Shown here: positions 1 to 7,981 of the stretch, piece by piece
Numbering within the stretch: position 1 is the first letter of the stretch
How the letters are laid out: each line of letters starts with the position of its first letter
DNA from: Brevibacterium daeguense
GTDB lineage: Bacteria; Actinomycetota; Actinomycetes; Actinomycetales; Brevibacteriaceae
Direction: 5' to 3'
Assembly (NCBI RefSeq): GCF_021729135.1
Contig: NZ_JAJTWW010000004.1
Coordinates: 248,001 to 312,000 of the forward strand
DNA length: 64,000 nt
Position numbers and translations under genes: made by a program
Notes under the pieces: model-generated
Databases searched by the model: none
Told to the model about the DNA's origin: nothing
The model's input: only the letters and a program-made list of their open reading frames with translations

Positions 1-1154
1 TCGTGCCCACCGTCTTCGCCATCGCCGCGCTCACCCTGCTGGCGTGGGGCCTGTTCGGCGGCACCTGGACCGGTGGCCTGCACGCCGCGCTCACCGTCCT
101 CATCATCGCCTGCCCCTGCGCGCTCGGCCTGGCCACCCCGACGGCGCTGGCGGTGTCGTCGGGGCGCGGCTCCCAACTGGGAATCCTCGTCTCCGGCCCC
201 GAGGTGATGGAGAGCACCCGCAAGGTCGACACCATCGTGCTCGACAAGACCGGCACCGTGACCGAGGGCCGGATGCAGGTCCTCGGGACCGACCTGCCGC
301 CGGAGCAACTGGCCCTCGTCGGGGCGGCCGAGGACCACAGTGAGCACCCGATTGCCCGGGCCATCGCGGAGTTCGCGAAGTCCGCCGAGGCGCCCGCCGG
401 CTCCCGCGCGAGCGGCGTCTCGACCCACGCAGTCACCGATTTCGAGAACATTCCCGGCGGCGGAATCCGCGCCCGGGTCGCGGGGCACGAGCTGCTCATC
501 GGGCGCCCCGGCCTGCTCGCCGAGCACGGAATCCCCGCGGTGCCGACCGACAGTCCCCGCCTCGAGGCGACGATCGTCGCGGTCGCCGTCGACGGTCGAT
601 ATGCCGGTCGGGTCCTGGTCGGCGACACGATCAAGGAGTCTGCCGCCGCAGCCGTGGCCCAGCTGCGGGCGCTGGGACTGGAGCCGGTGCTGCTGACCGG
701 CGACCATCACGGGGCGGCGCAGGCTGTGGCGGATGCGGTCGGGATCGACCGCGTCCACGCGGATGTGCGACCGGCCGACAAGGTCGCGGTGATCGAAGAG
801 CTGCAGAGCGCAGGGCGTTCGGTTGCGATGGTCGGCGACGGGGTCAACGATGCGGCAGCTCTGGCCAGGGCAGATCTGGGACTGGCGATGGGCAGCGGCA
901 CGGATGCGGCGATCGCCGCCTCGGACATCACGCTGGTGCGCAGCGATCCGGAGCAGATCCCGCAGGCCGTCCGGCTGTCGCGGCGGACCCTGGCGATCAT
1001 CAAGGGCAACCTGTTCTGGGCCTTCGCCTACAACACGGCGGCGATCCCGATCGCCGCGCTCGGGCTGCTCAACCCGATGATCGCGGGCGCGGCGATGGCG
1101 TTCAGCTCCGTCTTCGTGGTGCTCAACAGCCTCCGGCTGCTGCGCTTCCGATGA
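1..1154 (+). CDS. copA: Copper-type P1B heavy-metal ATPase, C-terminal part (5' end outside window)
   Basis: This is a metal-exporting P-type ATPase of the inner membrane; the N-terminal metal-binding domain and first helices lie upstream of the window. In the visible 383 residues the transmembrane metal site CPC is at about 37-39, the phosphorylated aspartate (DKTGT) at 81, the SEHP nucleotide-site motif near 113-116 and the hinge GDGVND at 278-283. The last helices carry the YN pair and the MAFSS motif, which in this family mark Cu(I) exporters (established knowledge), so copper is the likely substrate. It ends 32 bp before the stop of a small membrane-protein gene on the other strand. An apparent GTG at position 3 is only the first in-frame valine and not a start. 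Confidence 0.9.
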   Translation, partial: VPTVFAIAALTLLAWGLFGGTWTGGLHAALTVLIIACPCALGLATPTALAVSSGRGSQLGILVSGPEVMESTRKVDTIVLDKTGTVTEGRMQVLGTDLPPEQLALVGAAEDHSEHPIARAIAEFAKSAEAPAGSRASGVSTHAVTDFENIPGGGIRARVAGHELLIGRPGLLAEHGIPAVPTDSPRLEATIVAVAVDGRYAGRVLVGDTIKESAAAAVAQLRALGLEPVLLTGDHHGAAQAVADAVGIDRVHADVRPADKVAVIEELQSAGRSVAMVGDGVNDAAALARADLGLAMGSGTDAAIAASDITLVRSDPEQIPQAVRLSRRTLAIIKGNLFWAFAYNTAAIPIAALGLLNPMIAGAAMAFSSVFVVLNSLRLLRFR

Positions 1155-1186
1155 GCGCCTGCCGGGTCAGCCGGGACGGGCCTCTG

Positions 1187-1462
1187 TCAGTCGAGGACCG
1201 GGAAGTCGCGGTTCTCGTGCTGCTTGTCGTTGCGGGTCAGCCACTGCATGCCGAGCGCGCTGAGAGAGACCACTGCGAAAGTGATCAGGGTGTACAGCAC
1301 CACCAGGCCCAGCGCCGTCAGCGAGGTCCACGCCTTGGTGAAGACGAGCGTGGAGACGAACACGACCATGGCCGCGATGAACCCGAAGACCAGAGCGTCC
1401 TGGTTCGTCACGTCCTTGCCGGGACGACCGGCCGGGCCAGCGGGGTTCAGAGATTCCTTCAT
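1187..1462 (-). CDS. Small two-helix membrane protein, unknown function
   Basis: A 91-residue protein with a polar N-terminus (about 1-25) followed by two hydrophobic segments near 27-45 and 50-70 and a charged C-terminal tail rich in N, D, K and E. I do not recognise the family. The frame is open much further upstream, but the hydrophobic core starts only here. A TAGAAT hexamer, possible -10, lies 10 nt before the ATG at 1462 and overlaps the alternative in-frame ATG at 1474, which favours 1462 and a very short leader. It is convergent with the copper ATPase and divergent from the lipoprotein gene that starts about 100 bp away. Confidence 0.6.
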   Translation of the reverse strand: MKESLNPAGPAGRPGKDVTNQDALVFGFIAAMVVFVSTLVFTKAWTSLTALGLVVLYTLITFAVVSLSALGMQWLTRNDKQHENRDFPVLD

Positions 1463-1560
1463 AATGCCGACCATTCTACGCCCTGTCGCGCGGCGGGCAC
1501 ACGGGGAGTGGGCGGCGGGCACACGGGGAGGCGCACGTCTTGAGGGCACGTCGGCATCCC

Positions 1561-2175
1561 ATGCACACTGAGAGCGTGACGACGCATTCCGAATTCCGTC
1601 ACGCCCGTCGGGCTCTCCGGCCCCTCGCCGGCGTGCTGCTCGGAGTGCTCCTGCTGGCCGGCTGCGCACCGGACCCGGGGCTGCGGGTCGAGGACCCGGG
1701 TGTGCCCGCCCCCACCGTCACCGCCTCCGAACCCGCGGGACCACCCGATGAGCCGTTCTCGGCCGGAGAGGTCCGGGAGGCCATCATCAGCGCGAACGGA
1801 CCGGCCCGCCAGCAGGGCATGGACCAGGTCCACGAGGTGCTGCTCGTGTGCTCGGGCTGCCTCCGCCTGCACGACCCGTTCATCGCCGGCGGCCAGAAGT
1901 TCCAGATCGCGATGGTCTCCACCCCGAGTGACCAGCAGCTCTTCGCCGGCGTAGTGGTGTCGGAAGAGGACGGCGAGCCGGAGGTGAACCTGATAGTTTC
2001 AGGCCATGATCTGACACTCACTCCAGGGCGCGGCGGCACGCTCGTCGCTCAGGAGTCGACGTACCGGGAGCGCGACCCGGAATGCTGCCCGTCCGGCTGG
2101 TCAGTCCGCGTCTATCGCTACCATGACGGTCGGTTCGAGGCGGGCCAGCGGATCAGCCAGAACAGCGGGAACTGA
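1561..2175 (+). CDS. Predicted lipoprotein next to a two-component system
   Basis: A secreted, lipid-anchored protein of about 204 residues. A basic N-terminus with arginines is followed by a hydrophobic stretch ending in the lipobox LLAGC, then a Pro/Ala/Thr-rich linker and a compact domain holding two cysteine pairs (CSGC and ECC). The domain family is not recognised. It lies 15 bp before a response regulator and histidine kinase on the same strand. The order lipoprotein, regulator, kinase resembles CseA-CseB-CseC and AfsQ3 arrangements of Streptomyces, where the lipoprotein tunes envelope-stress signalling, so a sensory or modulating role is inferred. The start is uncertain: ATG 1561 is chosen, and GTG 1576 would also keep the signal peptide. 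Confidence 0.7.
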   Translation: MHTESVTTHSEFRHARRALRPLAGVLLGVLLLAGCAPDPGLRVEDPGVPAPTVTASEPAGPPDEPFSAGEVREAIISANGPARQQGMDQVHEVLLVCSGCLRLHDPFIAGGQKFQIAMVSTPSDQQLFAGVVVSEEDGEPEVNLIVSGHDLTLTPGRGGTLVAQESTYRERDPECCPSGWSVRVYRYHDGRFEAGQRISQNSGN

Positions 2176-2190
2176 GGAACGAGGGGAACC

Positions 2191-3105
2191 ATGCACATCG
2201 TGCTCGTCGAGGATGACGAAGTCATCCGCGAGACCACGCAGATCTCGCTCGAGCGGTTCGGCTACACCGTCACCTCGTTCGAGGACGGCCGGGACGGCTA
2301 CGAGTTCGTCACCGCCAACGGCGCCGACGTCGTGCTCCTCGACCTCATGCTGCCCACGATGAATGGCGCCTCGATCTGCCGCGCCATCCGCGAACGCTCC
2401 ACCGTCCCGATCATCATCATCTCCGCCCGCTCCGAGCCGATCGACGTCGTGCAGGCCCTCGAGGCCGGCGCCGACGACTACCTCACCAAGCCGTTCGACA
2501 TGCAGGTCCTCAACGCCCGGATCCGTGCCGTGGTCCGGCGATTCATCACGGCGGGAACCGGGCGGCTGGGCTTCTCCCCGGACGAGGTGGAGGCGGCTCC
2601 CGCGACCACCCACCCGACCGGCCGGTCCTCGGAGCCGCTGCTGGGCGCCTCGGGCGCGATGGGCGCGATCGACACGGACGGGATCCCGGAGGTCCTCGGC
2701 CCCAGCCCGGGAATGGACGATCCGGCCCACCTCCAAGCGCGCTCCGCCGGATTGCCCGCGCGGCCTCAGCAGCCGCCGACGGCGGCCCCGGCGCAGCCCG
2801 CGCGCACGGAGGTCGGACCGCACCGGACCCAGCTCGGGTCGCTGGTCCTCGACACCGCCCGCCTCACCGTCGAGGTCGAGGGCAAGGAGGTCCATCTGAC
2901 CCCCACGGAGCTGCGGGTGCTCCTGCTGCTCACCGAGGAGCCCGGTCACGTCTACTCCCGCGAGAAGATCGCCTACACCGTCTGGGGCTACGAATGGGCC
3001 GGGGACTCCCGCGTCGTCGACGTCCACATCCAGCGGCTGCGCAAGAAGATCGGCGCCCGCAGGATCGAGACGGTGCGCGGCTTCGGCTACCGCTTCGCCG
3101 GCTGA
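2191..3105 (+). CDS. OmpR/PhoB-family response regulator with long linker
   Basis: A 304-residue cytoplasmic transcription regulator. Residues 1-118 form a receiver domain with the acidic pair at 8-9, the phosphorylatable Asp at 51 and the conserved Lys at 100. Residues about 210-304 form a winged-helix DNA-binding domain ending in a typical RRIETVRGFGYRF hairpin. Between them is an unusually long, Pro/Ala/Gly-rich linker of roughly 90 residues, where most relatives have 10-20. A GAGGGG ribosome site precedes ATG 2191. The histidine kinase follows after 12 bp, so the two are almost certainly cotranscribed and partners. The regulated genes cannot be read from the sequence. Confidence 0.92.
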   Translation: MHIVLVEDDEVIRETTQISLERFGYTVTSFEDGRDGYEFVTANGADVVLLDLMLPTMNGASICRAIRERSTVPIIIISARSEPIDVVQALEAGADDYLTKPFDMQVLNARIRAVVRRFITAGTGRLGFSPDEVEAAPATTHPTGRSSEPLLGASGAMGAIDTDGIPEVLGPSPGMDDPAHLQARSAGLPARPQQPPTAAPAQPARTEVGPHRTQLGSLVLDTARLTVEVEGKEVHLTPTELRVLLLLTEEPGHVYSREKIAYTVWGYEWAGDSRVVDVHIQRLRKKIGARRIETVRGFGYRFAG

Positions 3106-3117
3106 CAGGAGCCGTAC

Positions 3118-4419
3118 GTGTCCCTTCGCTGGAAGATCGTCCTCCTCATCGTCGCGTCGGTGATCATCGCCGTGCTGTCCTGCGGGGTGATCGTGCGCCA
3201 GAGCGCTGCCGCCGCCGAGGACGACCGGATGCGGCAGAACATCAGCAAGCAGCTGTCGGACGCGATCGCGATCTACTCCGACACCGGCGTGCTCACCCTC
3301 AACACCACCGTCGACGACCCCCAGCTGCCCGATGAGGCCCGCGAGGCCGCGCTGGCCGGGCAGAGCGTGACGATCCGGGCGACGGTCGACGGGGCGAACA
3401 TCATCTGGGCCGCCGCACCGATCGAGGTCGGCTCGCACTCCGCGGTGATCTCGGTGCGCGCCTCGACCGCGGAGTCCCAGGCCCTGCTCGACAGCATCGA
3501 CCGGGCGATCCTCATGGGCATGATCGGCTCGGCAATCGTGATCGGCGGGATCGGCTCGCTCATCGCCGGGCAGATCTCCCGGCGACTCACCCTGGGCGCG
3601 CAGGCGGCGCGCAAGATCGCCGCCGGGGACACCACGGTGCGGATCTCCGACGTCATCGAGGCCGGTGACGACGAGGTCGCGGCCTTCGCCGAGGCAGCCG
3701 ACTCCGCCGTGCAGCGACTGTCCGAGAAGCTCGACTCCGAGCAGCGCTTCACCTCCGATCTGGCTCACGAGATGCGCACGCCGCTCACCGGGCTCGTCAA
3801 CGCCGCCAACCTCCTGGAGGAGGAGTCGCGGCCGGCCGAGCTGGTCAAGGACCGCGTGCGCCGCCTGCAGGTGCTCGTCGAGGACCTGCTGGAGGTGTCC
3901 CGGCTCGACGCCGGACGCGCCCAGCCGGAGTTCGCTCCCATGGCCCTCGACGCCAGCATCCGATCCCTGCTGACCACGCTCAGCGCCTCGGGCGCGACCA
4001 CCGGACACGAGATCGAGCCGCAGCTCCTGGCCGGGGACCGCACGGTGGTCACCGACCAGCGCCGGTTCGAGCGGATCGTGACCAACCTGATCGTCAACTC
4101 CACCAAGCACGGCGCCGACCCGATCCGGGTCTGCACCACCCCCCACTCGGTGATCGTCGAGGATTCCGGCCCCGGCTACCCCGCCGACATCATCGACGCC
4201 GGACCCACCCGCTTCGTCTCCGCCGGCGGGGGCGGGATGGGACTGGGCCTGGTCATCGCCCAGGGCCAGGCGAAGCTGCTGGACATGCACATCGTGTTCA
4301 GCAACCGGGAAGTCGGCGGTGCCAGGGCCGAGGTGTTCCTGCCCGAGGTCGATCCGCGATCGGCGGCCGCGCCCGAGGCGGTCCCCACCGCAGGTGAGCG
4401 GACTCCCCGCGGCAGGTGA
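3118..4419 (+). CDS. Membrane sensor histidine kinase, partner of the 2191 regulator
   Basis: A 433-residue kinase. A transmembrane helix at about 6-26, an extracytoplasmic sensor of about 105 residues and a second helix at about 131-152 are followed by a HAMP-like linker. The dimerisation/phosphoacceptor helix carries His217 in the DLAHEMRTPL box. The ATP-binding domain shows an N-box (NLIVNSTKHG), the EDSGPGYP motif and a glycine-rich MGLGL box. The C-terminal 25 residues are a disordered tail. The start is GTG 3118, with AGGAG placed 6 nt upstream. It should phosphorylate the adjacent OmpR-type regulator; the signal is unknown, although the linked lipoprotein suggests cell-envelope sensing. 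Confidence 0.92.
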   Translation: MSLRWKIVLLIVASVIIAVLSCGVIVRQSAAAAEDDRMRQNISKQLSDAIAIYSDTGVLTLNTTVDDPQLPDEAREAALAGQSVTIRATVDGANIIWAAAPIEVGSHSAVISVRASTAESQALLDSIDRAILMGMIGSAIVIGGIGSLIAGQISRRLTLGAQAARKIAAGDTTVRISDVIEAGDDEVAAFAEAADSAVQRLSEKLDSEQRFTSDLAHEMRTPLTGLVNAANLLEEESRPAELVKDRVRRLQVLVEDLLEVSRLDAGRAQPEFAPMALDASIRSLLTTLSASGATTGHEIEPQLLAGDRTVVTDQRRFERIVTNLIVNSTKHGADPIRVCTTPHSVIVEDSGPGYPADIIDAGPTRFVSAGGGGMGLGLVIAQGQAKLLDMHIVFSNREVGGARAEVFLPEVDPRSAAAPEAVPTAGERTPRGR

Positions 4420-4498
4420 GGCGGCTCGGAATCGGGCCATCCCCGGCGACGCTCGCCGGCCCCGGACCGGTCAGGACAGGTAGGACTGGTAGAGATTG

Positions 4499-5647
4499 TC
4501 AGGACCGGCGAGCGGTCACGATGTCGACGATGCGCAGGAGCTCACCGCGCGGTGAGTCTGCGATCGGCAGGTCGGCGAGCAGGCTCCGCGCGGCCGCAGC
4601 GTAGTCCTCGGCCAGCTCACGTGCCTGCTCGTCGATCCCGAGCCGTGCGAGCACATCGCGCATCGCCGCGCTGCCCAGTCGGCCCGCCCGCCACGCGCGG
4701 AATTCCGCGGCCGCTGCGGGACATGCCTCTGCGAGCGCGATGAGCACCGTCCGCTTGCCCTCGTCCAGGTCGGAGTCGATGGGCTTGCCCGTCACCGCGG
4801 GATCGCCGAAGGTGCCGAGCACGTCATCGACGATCTGATAGCTGATCCCCGCCCAGCGGCCGACCTCCGCGAGCCGATCGGCCGCATCCGCGGGTGCTCC
4901 GGCGAGCAGGGCACCGGTGCGCAGCGGCCCCTCGAAGGAGTACGCCGCGGTCTTGAGCCGGTGCATCCGCAGCACGTCGGCGAGCCCGGCGGGGGCGACC
5001 GCGGCCGAGTACAGCACGTCGTCCAGCTCCCCGGCCGCCGAGCGCAGGATCACGTCGTGGAACGCCTCGATCACATTCTCCTGGCCGGGAGCTCCGGTGG
5101 CCGCCCGGCCGATCAGCCGCACGGACTGCGCGATGAGCACATCCCCGGCGATGATGGCGGCAGCACCGCCGACGCGCGAGGCTTCCTCGGCATCGCGCCC
5201 GGCGCGAGCGGCCGCGTCGCGGAAGCGCGCCGACAGCGTCGGCTCGCCACGGCGGACGAAGTCGTCGTCGATGACGTCGTCGTGGATGAGCAGGCCGGTG
5301 TGGAGGAGCTCGAAGGCGCAGCCGGCCTCCACGGTGCGCTTCAGGTCCGCCCCGCCGAACGCCCGATGCGCCAGCTCGACGAGCACGGGCCGTGTCCGCT
5401 TGCCGCCCTGCACGGCTGCCGCGATCTGGCTCCACAGGCGCGCGAACTGCGTCGAGTCCGCGCCGCGGATCTGCTGCTCGAGCAGCTCCTGCAACCGGGT
5501 GTCGAGCGCTGCCCGGAACGAGCTCGCGGCGGCATCGGCCTCGGCCCTCGGCGCTGACGCGGCCGGCGCCGGGGCAACGGCCGGCGCCGGGGCAGCTGCC
5601 GGCGCCGGGGCGGTCATCCTGGTCTCGATCCCGGCGGCGCCGCTCAT
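4499..5647 (-). CDS. crtE: Geranylgeranyl diphosphate synthase-type polyprenyl synthase
   Basis: A 382-residue trans-isoprenyl diphosphate synthase, which condenses isopentenyl diphosphate with allylic diphosphates to supply precursors for carotenoids, quinones or other terpenoids. The first aspartate-rich motif DDVID is at 123-127 and the second (DDVLG...D) at 274-282, with the KRTRP substrate motif at 83-87 and the KT pair near 232. The first 40 residues are an Ala/Pro repeat-like extension not needed for catalysis. The ATG overlaps the stop of the MarR regulator by 4 nt (ATGA), so the two are translationally coupled. The regulator context points to crtE/idsA use. No phytoene synthase or desaturase is present in the window, so the final product is uncertain. 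Confidence 0.88.
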   Translation of the reverse strand: MSGAAGIETRMTAPAPAAAPAPAVAPAPAASAPRAEADAAASSFRAALDTRLQELLEQQIRGADSTQFARLWSQIAAAVQGGKRTRPVLVELAHRAFGGADLKRTVEAGCAFELLHTGLLIHDDVIDDDFVRRGEPTLSARFRDAAARAGRDAEEASRVGGAAAIIAGDVLIAQSVRLIGRAATGAPGQENVIEAFHDVILRSAAGELDDVLYSAAVAPAGLADVLRMHRLKTAAYSFEGPLRTGALLAGAPADAADRLAEVGRWAGISYQIVDDVLGTFGDPAVTGKPIDSDLDEGKRTVLIALAEACPAAAAEFRAWRAGRLGSAAMRDVLARLGIDEQARELAEDYAAAARSLLADLPIADSPRGELLRIVDIVTARRS

Positions 5648-6267
5648 GTCTGCTCCGCAGGGGTGTCGCTGGCCGCGGTACCCGCGGGCAGGACGGTGAC
5701 TGCGTCCGCGGACTGGCCGGGGAGCGCATCCGCGGAGGAACCGCCGAGGAGATCCACCGGCACCTCCGGTGGCAGCCCGCTGACCGCCGACTGCAGTCGG
5801 GAGATCGTCGAGCGCATCGCGGCGATGACGCCCTCGAGGTAGTCCACCACCGCCTGCTGGGCCGGAGGCGGCATCTCCTGGACGACGGAATCGGTCTCGC
5901 TGATGAGCGGCCGCACCACGGACATCACGCGGTCTGCGGCCGCGCGATCCGGCCGGATCAAGGTCCGCCGCCGGTCGGCCGGGTGCGGCGCGCGCACCGC
6001 ATGGCCCCGCCGGACCAGCCGGTCGATCACGGTGGTGGTGGCGGCCGTGCTCAGCCGCAGCGCCTCGGCCAGCTCGGTGGGAGTCATCTGCCGCTGCCGC
6101 ATGAGGTGCTGCATCGCCCGCAGATCCGTCTCGCTCGTGTCGATCTGCCGCTGCAGCCGGTGCTCCACCTCCTCGTTGAGCACGAGGACCTGCCTGAGCA
6201 GCACAGAGGCACGGTGCAGGGCAAGGCCCTCTCGGCCGGGAGCGCGTCCCTCCGTCTCGTCCGGCAT
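5644..6267 (-). CDS. MarR-family regulator of the GGPP synthase (CrtR-like)
   Basis: A 207-residue winged-helix repressor-type regulator. The MarR core covers about residues 20-150, with the recognition region around TPTELAEALRLS and the basic wing HPADRRRTLIRP. A C-terminal extension of about 50 residues is Ser/Ala/Pro-rich and probably disordered. An AAAGG ribosome site lies 7 nt before the ATG. Its stop overlaps the start of the GGPP synthase gene, and a TspO-like gene is divergent. In Corynebacterium and Dietzia a MarR-type CrtR beside TspO and crtE controls carotenoid synthesis; the same role is inferred here. A palindrome in the divergent promoter (6318-6337) is a plausible operator. 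Confidence 0.85.
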   Translation of the reverse strand: MPDETEGRAPGREGLALHRASVLLRQVLVLNEEVEHRLQRQIDTSETDLRAMQHLMRQRQMTPTELAEALRLSTAATTTVIDRLVRRGHAVRAPHPADRRRTLIRPDRAAADRVMSVVRPLISETDSVVQEMPPPAQQAVVDYLEGVIAAMRSTISRLQSAVSGLPPEVPVDLLGGSSADALPGQSADAVTVLPAGTAASDTPAEQT

Positions 6268-6312
6268 CTCGCACCTTTCCGCCGCGGCTCATTCGAATTT
6301 CTTATTACATGG

Positions 6313-6341
6313 TTGGCTAAACAAGACTCCTTGTCTAGTGT
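6313..6341 (+). promoter_or_regulatory. Candidate promoter and MarR operator upstream of the TspO-like gene
   Basis: A possible -35 TTGGCT (6313-6318) and -10 TAGTGT (6336-6341) are separated by 17 bp. An inverted repeat with 8-nt arms, one mismatch and a 4-nt centre, TAAACAAGACTCCTTGTCTA (6318-6337), sits almost exactly between the two boxes. That is a classic place for repressor binding. The GTG of the TspO-like gene is 6 nt after the -10 box, implying a leaderless transcript. The assignment rests on the sequence only. Confidence 0.5.
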
Positions 6342-6347
6342 GGATGT

Positions 6348-7169
6348 GTGAAGCAGCAGCAGACCTCGTGGTTCATTCCCGTCCTGACCGTCGTCGCCGT
6401 TGCTCTGTCGATCGTCGCCGCCTTCTTCGGCAGCGGCGCCCTCGGCGGCACCCCGATCACGGAAGCCGCTGGTGGCTGGCTCACGGCGGACTCCACGCCG
6501 GTGGCCCCCGCCGGTCCGGCATTCAGCATCTGGAGCGTGATCTACGCAGGGCTGATCGGCTACGCCCTCTGGCAGCTGCTCCCCGCCGCGCGCGCCTCCG
6601 AACGCCAGCGGCGGCTGCGGCCGTGGGCGATCCTCTCCGCTGTCCTCAACGCCGCCTGGATCTGGCTGGTCCAGCTCGGCGTGCTCGTCCTCACCGTCGT
6701 GGTGATCCTGGCGCTGCTCGCGGTGCTGATCCGAATCCTCGTCATCATGACCGCCGAGCGGCCCGCGGGGTGGGCCGAGACGGTGCTCACCGACGGCACC
6801 TTCGGGCTCTACCTCGGCTGGGTCTGCGTCGCGACCGCGGCCAACATCGCCGCATGGCTCGCGTCGCTGGGGCTGGCCGGGATCGCCGGCTGGCAGGTCC
6901 TCGGGTGTGCTGTGGTCCTCGTCGCCGCCGCCATCGCGGTCGCGACCGCGGTGTGGACCCGCGGCAGAATCGCTCCCGCCCTCGCCACGACGTGGGGGCT
7001 GGCGTGGGTGGCCGTCGGGCGCCTCGACGGCGGACTGATCTCGCCGCTGGTCGCGTGGTGCGCAGCCCTGGCCTCGGTGGCGGTGATCGCCGTCGCGGTC
7101 ATCGTCCGGCTCCGCGCCGGCGTCATGGACGGCGGCAACCGGCCGGTGCCCGCTCGGGACACCCGATGA
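6348..7169 (+). CDS. TspO/MBR-like integral membrane protein
   Basis: A 273-residue polytopic membrane protein with about seven hydrophobic segments. Features typical of tryptophan-rich TspO/MBR-like proteins are the PAGPAFSIWSVIY segment near residue 52 and a TFGLYLGWVCVA segment in the middle. It is longer than canonical TspO (about 160 residues), so it belongs to the extended form found next to carotenoid regulators. The GTG start has no ribosome site and directly follows a possible -10 box, suggesting leaderless translation. It overlaps the next gene by 4 nt (ATGA). Porphyrin or isoprenoid-linked sensing is known for TspO relatives; the ligand here is unknown. Confidence 0.75.
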   Translation: MKQQQTSWFIPVLTVVAVALSIVAAFFGSGALGGTPITEAAGGWLTADSTPVAPAGPAFSIWSVIYAGLIGYALWQLLPAARASERQRRLRPWAILSAVLNAAWIWLVQLGVLVLTVVVILALLAVLIRILVIMTAERPAGWAETVLTDGTFGLYLGWVCVATAANIAAWLASLGLAGIAGWQVLGCAVVLVAAAIAVATAVWTRGRIAPALATTWGLAWVAVGRLDGGLISPLVAWCAALASVAVIAVAVIVRLRAGVMDGGNRPVPARDTR

Positions 7170-7981
7170 GGGGCGCGCAGGACGGCGGTCCGTTCGACGG
7201 TCGACCCGACCGGCCACTCGACGAGGCGGAGACGAGCCTGCGCGAGGCCGACGTCTGCTGCTCGGTGGTGGTGCCGGTGCGTGACGATGCCGACCACCTG
7301 GCCCGCTTCCTCGACGCCCTCGCGCTGCAGACGCGAGCGCCGGACGAGATCGTCGTCGTCGACAACGACTCCTCGGACCGGAGCGCGGACATCGCCCGCA
7401 GCCGAGGCGCCCGCATCGTCAGGGAGACGCAGGTCGGGATCCCCTTCGCGGCGGCTGCCGGCTACGATGCGGCGACCGGCGACATCGTCATCCGCGCCGA
7501 CGCCGACACGCTGCCGCCGCGCGATTGGATCGCCCAGCTCCTCGAACGCCTGGACCAGGACCCCAGAGCAGTCGCCGTGACCGGCTCGGGGCGGTTCTAC
7601 GGGCTTCCCGCACTGTTCGGCGACGTCGCCTCGGCCGTCTACATGGGCAGCTACCTGTGCGCGGCCGGGCTCGCACTCGGCCATCTGCCGCTGTTCGGCA
7701 CCAATCTCGCATTCCGAAGAATCTGGTGGAACCAGGTCAAGGACGATGTGCACCTCGACGCCGGCGTCCACGACGACATGGACCTGGCCTTCCGGGTGCG
7801 CGCCCACGAACGGGTCCTGTTCGCGCCGAGCATCCGGGTCGGCATGTCCCCGCGGCCGCTGCACAGCAACGGCCTGGTGCGCCTGGGGCGCGGCATCGAG
7901 ACGATCCGCGTGAACTGGCGCCGGAAGCGCCCCTGGGAGCGGTGGAGCGAACGCCTGGGCGAGCGGCGGCTGACTGCATGA
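7166..7981 (+). CDS. Family 2 glycosyltransferase
   Basis: A 271-residue GT-A fold glycosyltransferase. A short polar N-terminus is followed by the VVVPVRDDAD nucleotide-binding strand, EIVVVDNDSSD, then the DADTLPP metal-binding DxD motif near residues 112-114. Further on is an HDDMDLAFR motif of the ED/acidic catalytic type. There is no clear membrane helix. The ATG overlaps the TspO-like stop, and the stop overlaps the next start (ATGA), so three genes are coupled. In a carotenoid-linked setting it could glycosylate a terpenoid or lipid carrier, but the acceptor is inference only. Confidence 0.85.
   Translation: MRGAQDGGPFDGRPDRPLDEAETSLREADVCCSVVVPVRDDADHLARFLDALALQTRAPDEIVVVDNDSSDRSADIARSRGARIVRETQVGIPFAAAAGYDAATGDIVIRADADTLPPRDWIAQLLERLDQDPRAVAVTGSGRFYGLPALFGDVASAVYMGSYLCAAGLALGHLPLFGTNLAFRRIWWNQVKDDVHLDAGVHDDMDLAFRVRAHERVLFAPSIRVGMSPRPLHSNGLVRLGRGIETIRVNWRRKRPWERWSERLGERRLTA

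Noticed and set aside
2101..4440. 779-codon open frame on the minus strand opposite the two-component genes
   Set aside because: High GC keeps antisense frames open; the product is Asp/Gly/Arg/Val-rich, has no domain, and the sense genes have clear motifs and ribosome sites.
5648..6292. Upstream extension of the GGPP synthase frame
   Set aside because: It lies inside the MarR gene in another frame; the ATG overlapping the MarR stop is the better start.
5903..7165. Upstream extension of the glycosyltransferase frame
   Set aside because: It crosses the MarR and TspO-like genes in a non-coding frame; the coupled ATG at 7166 is preferred.
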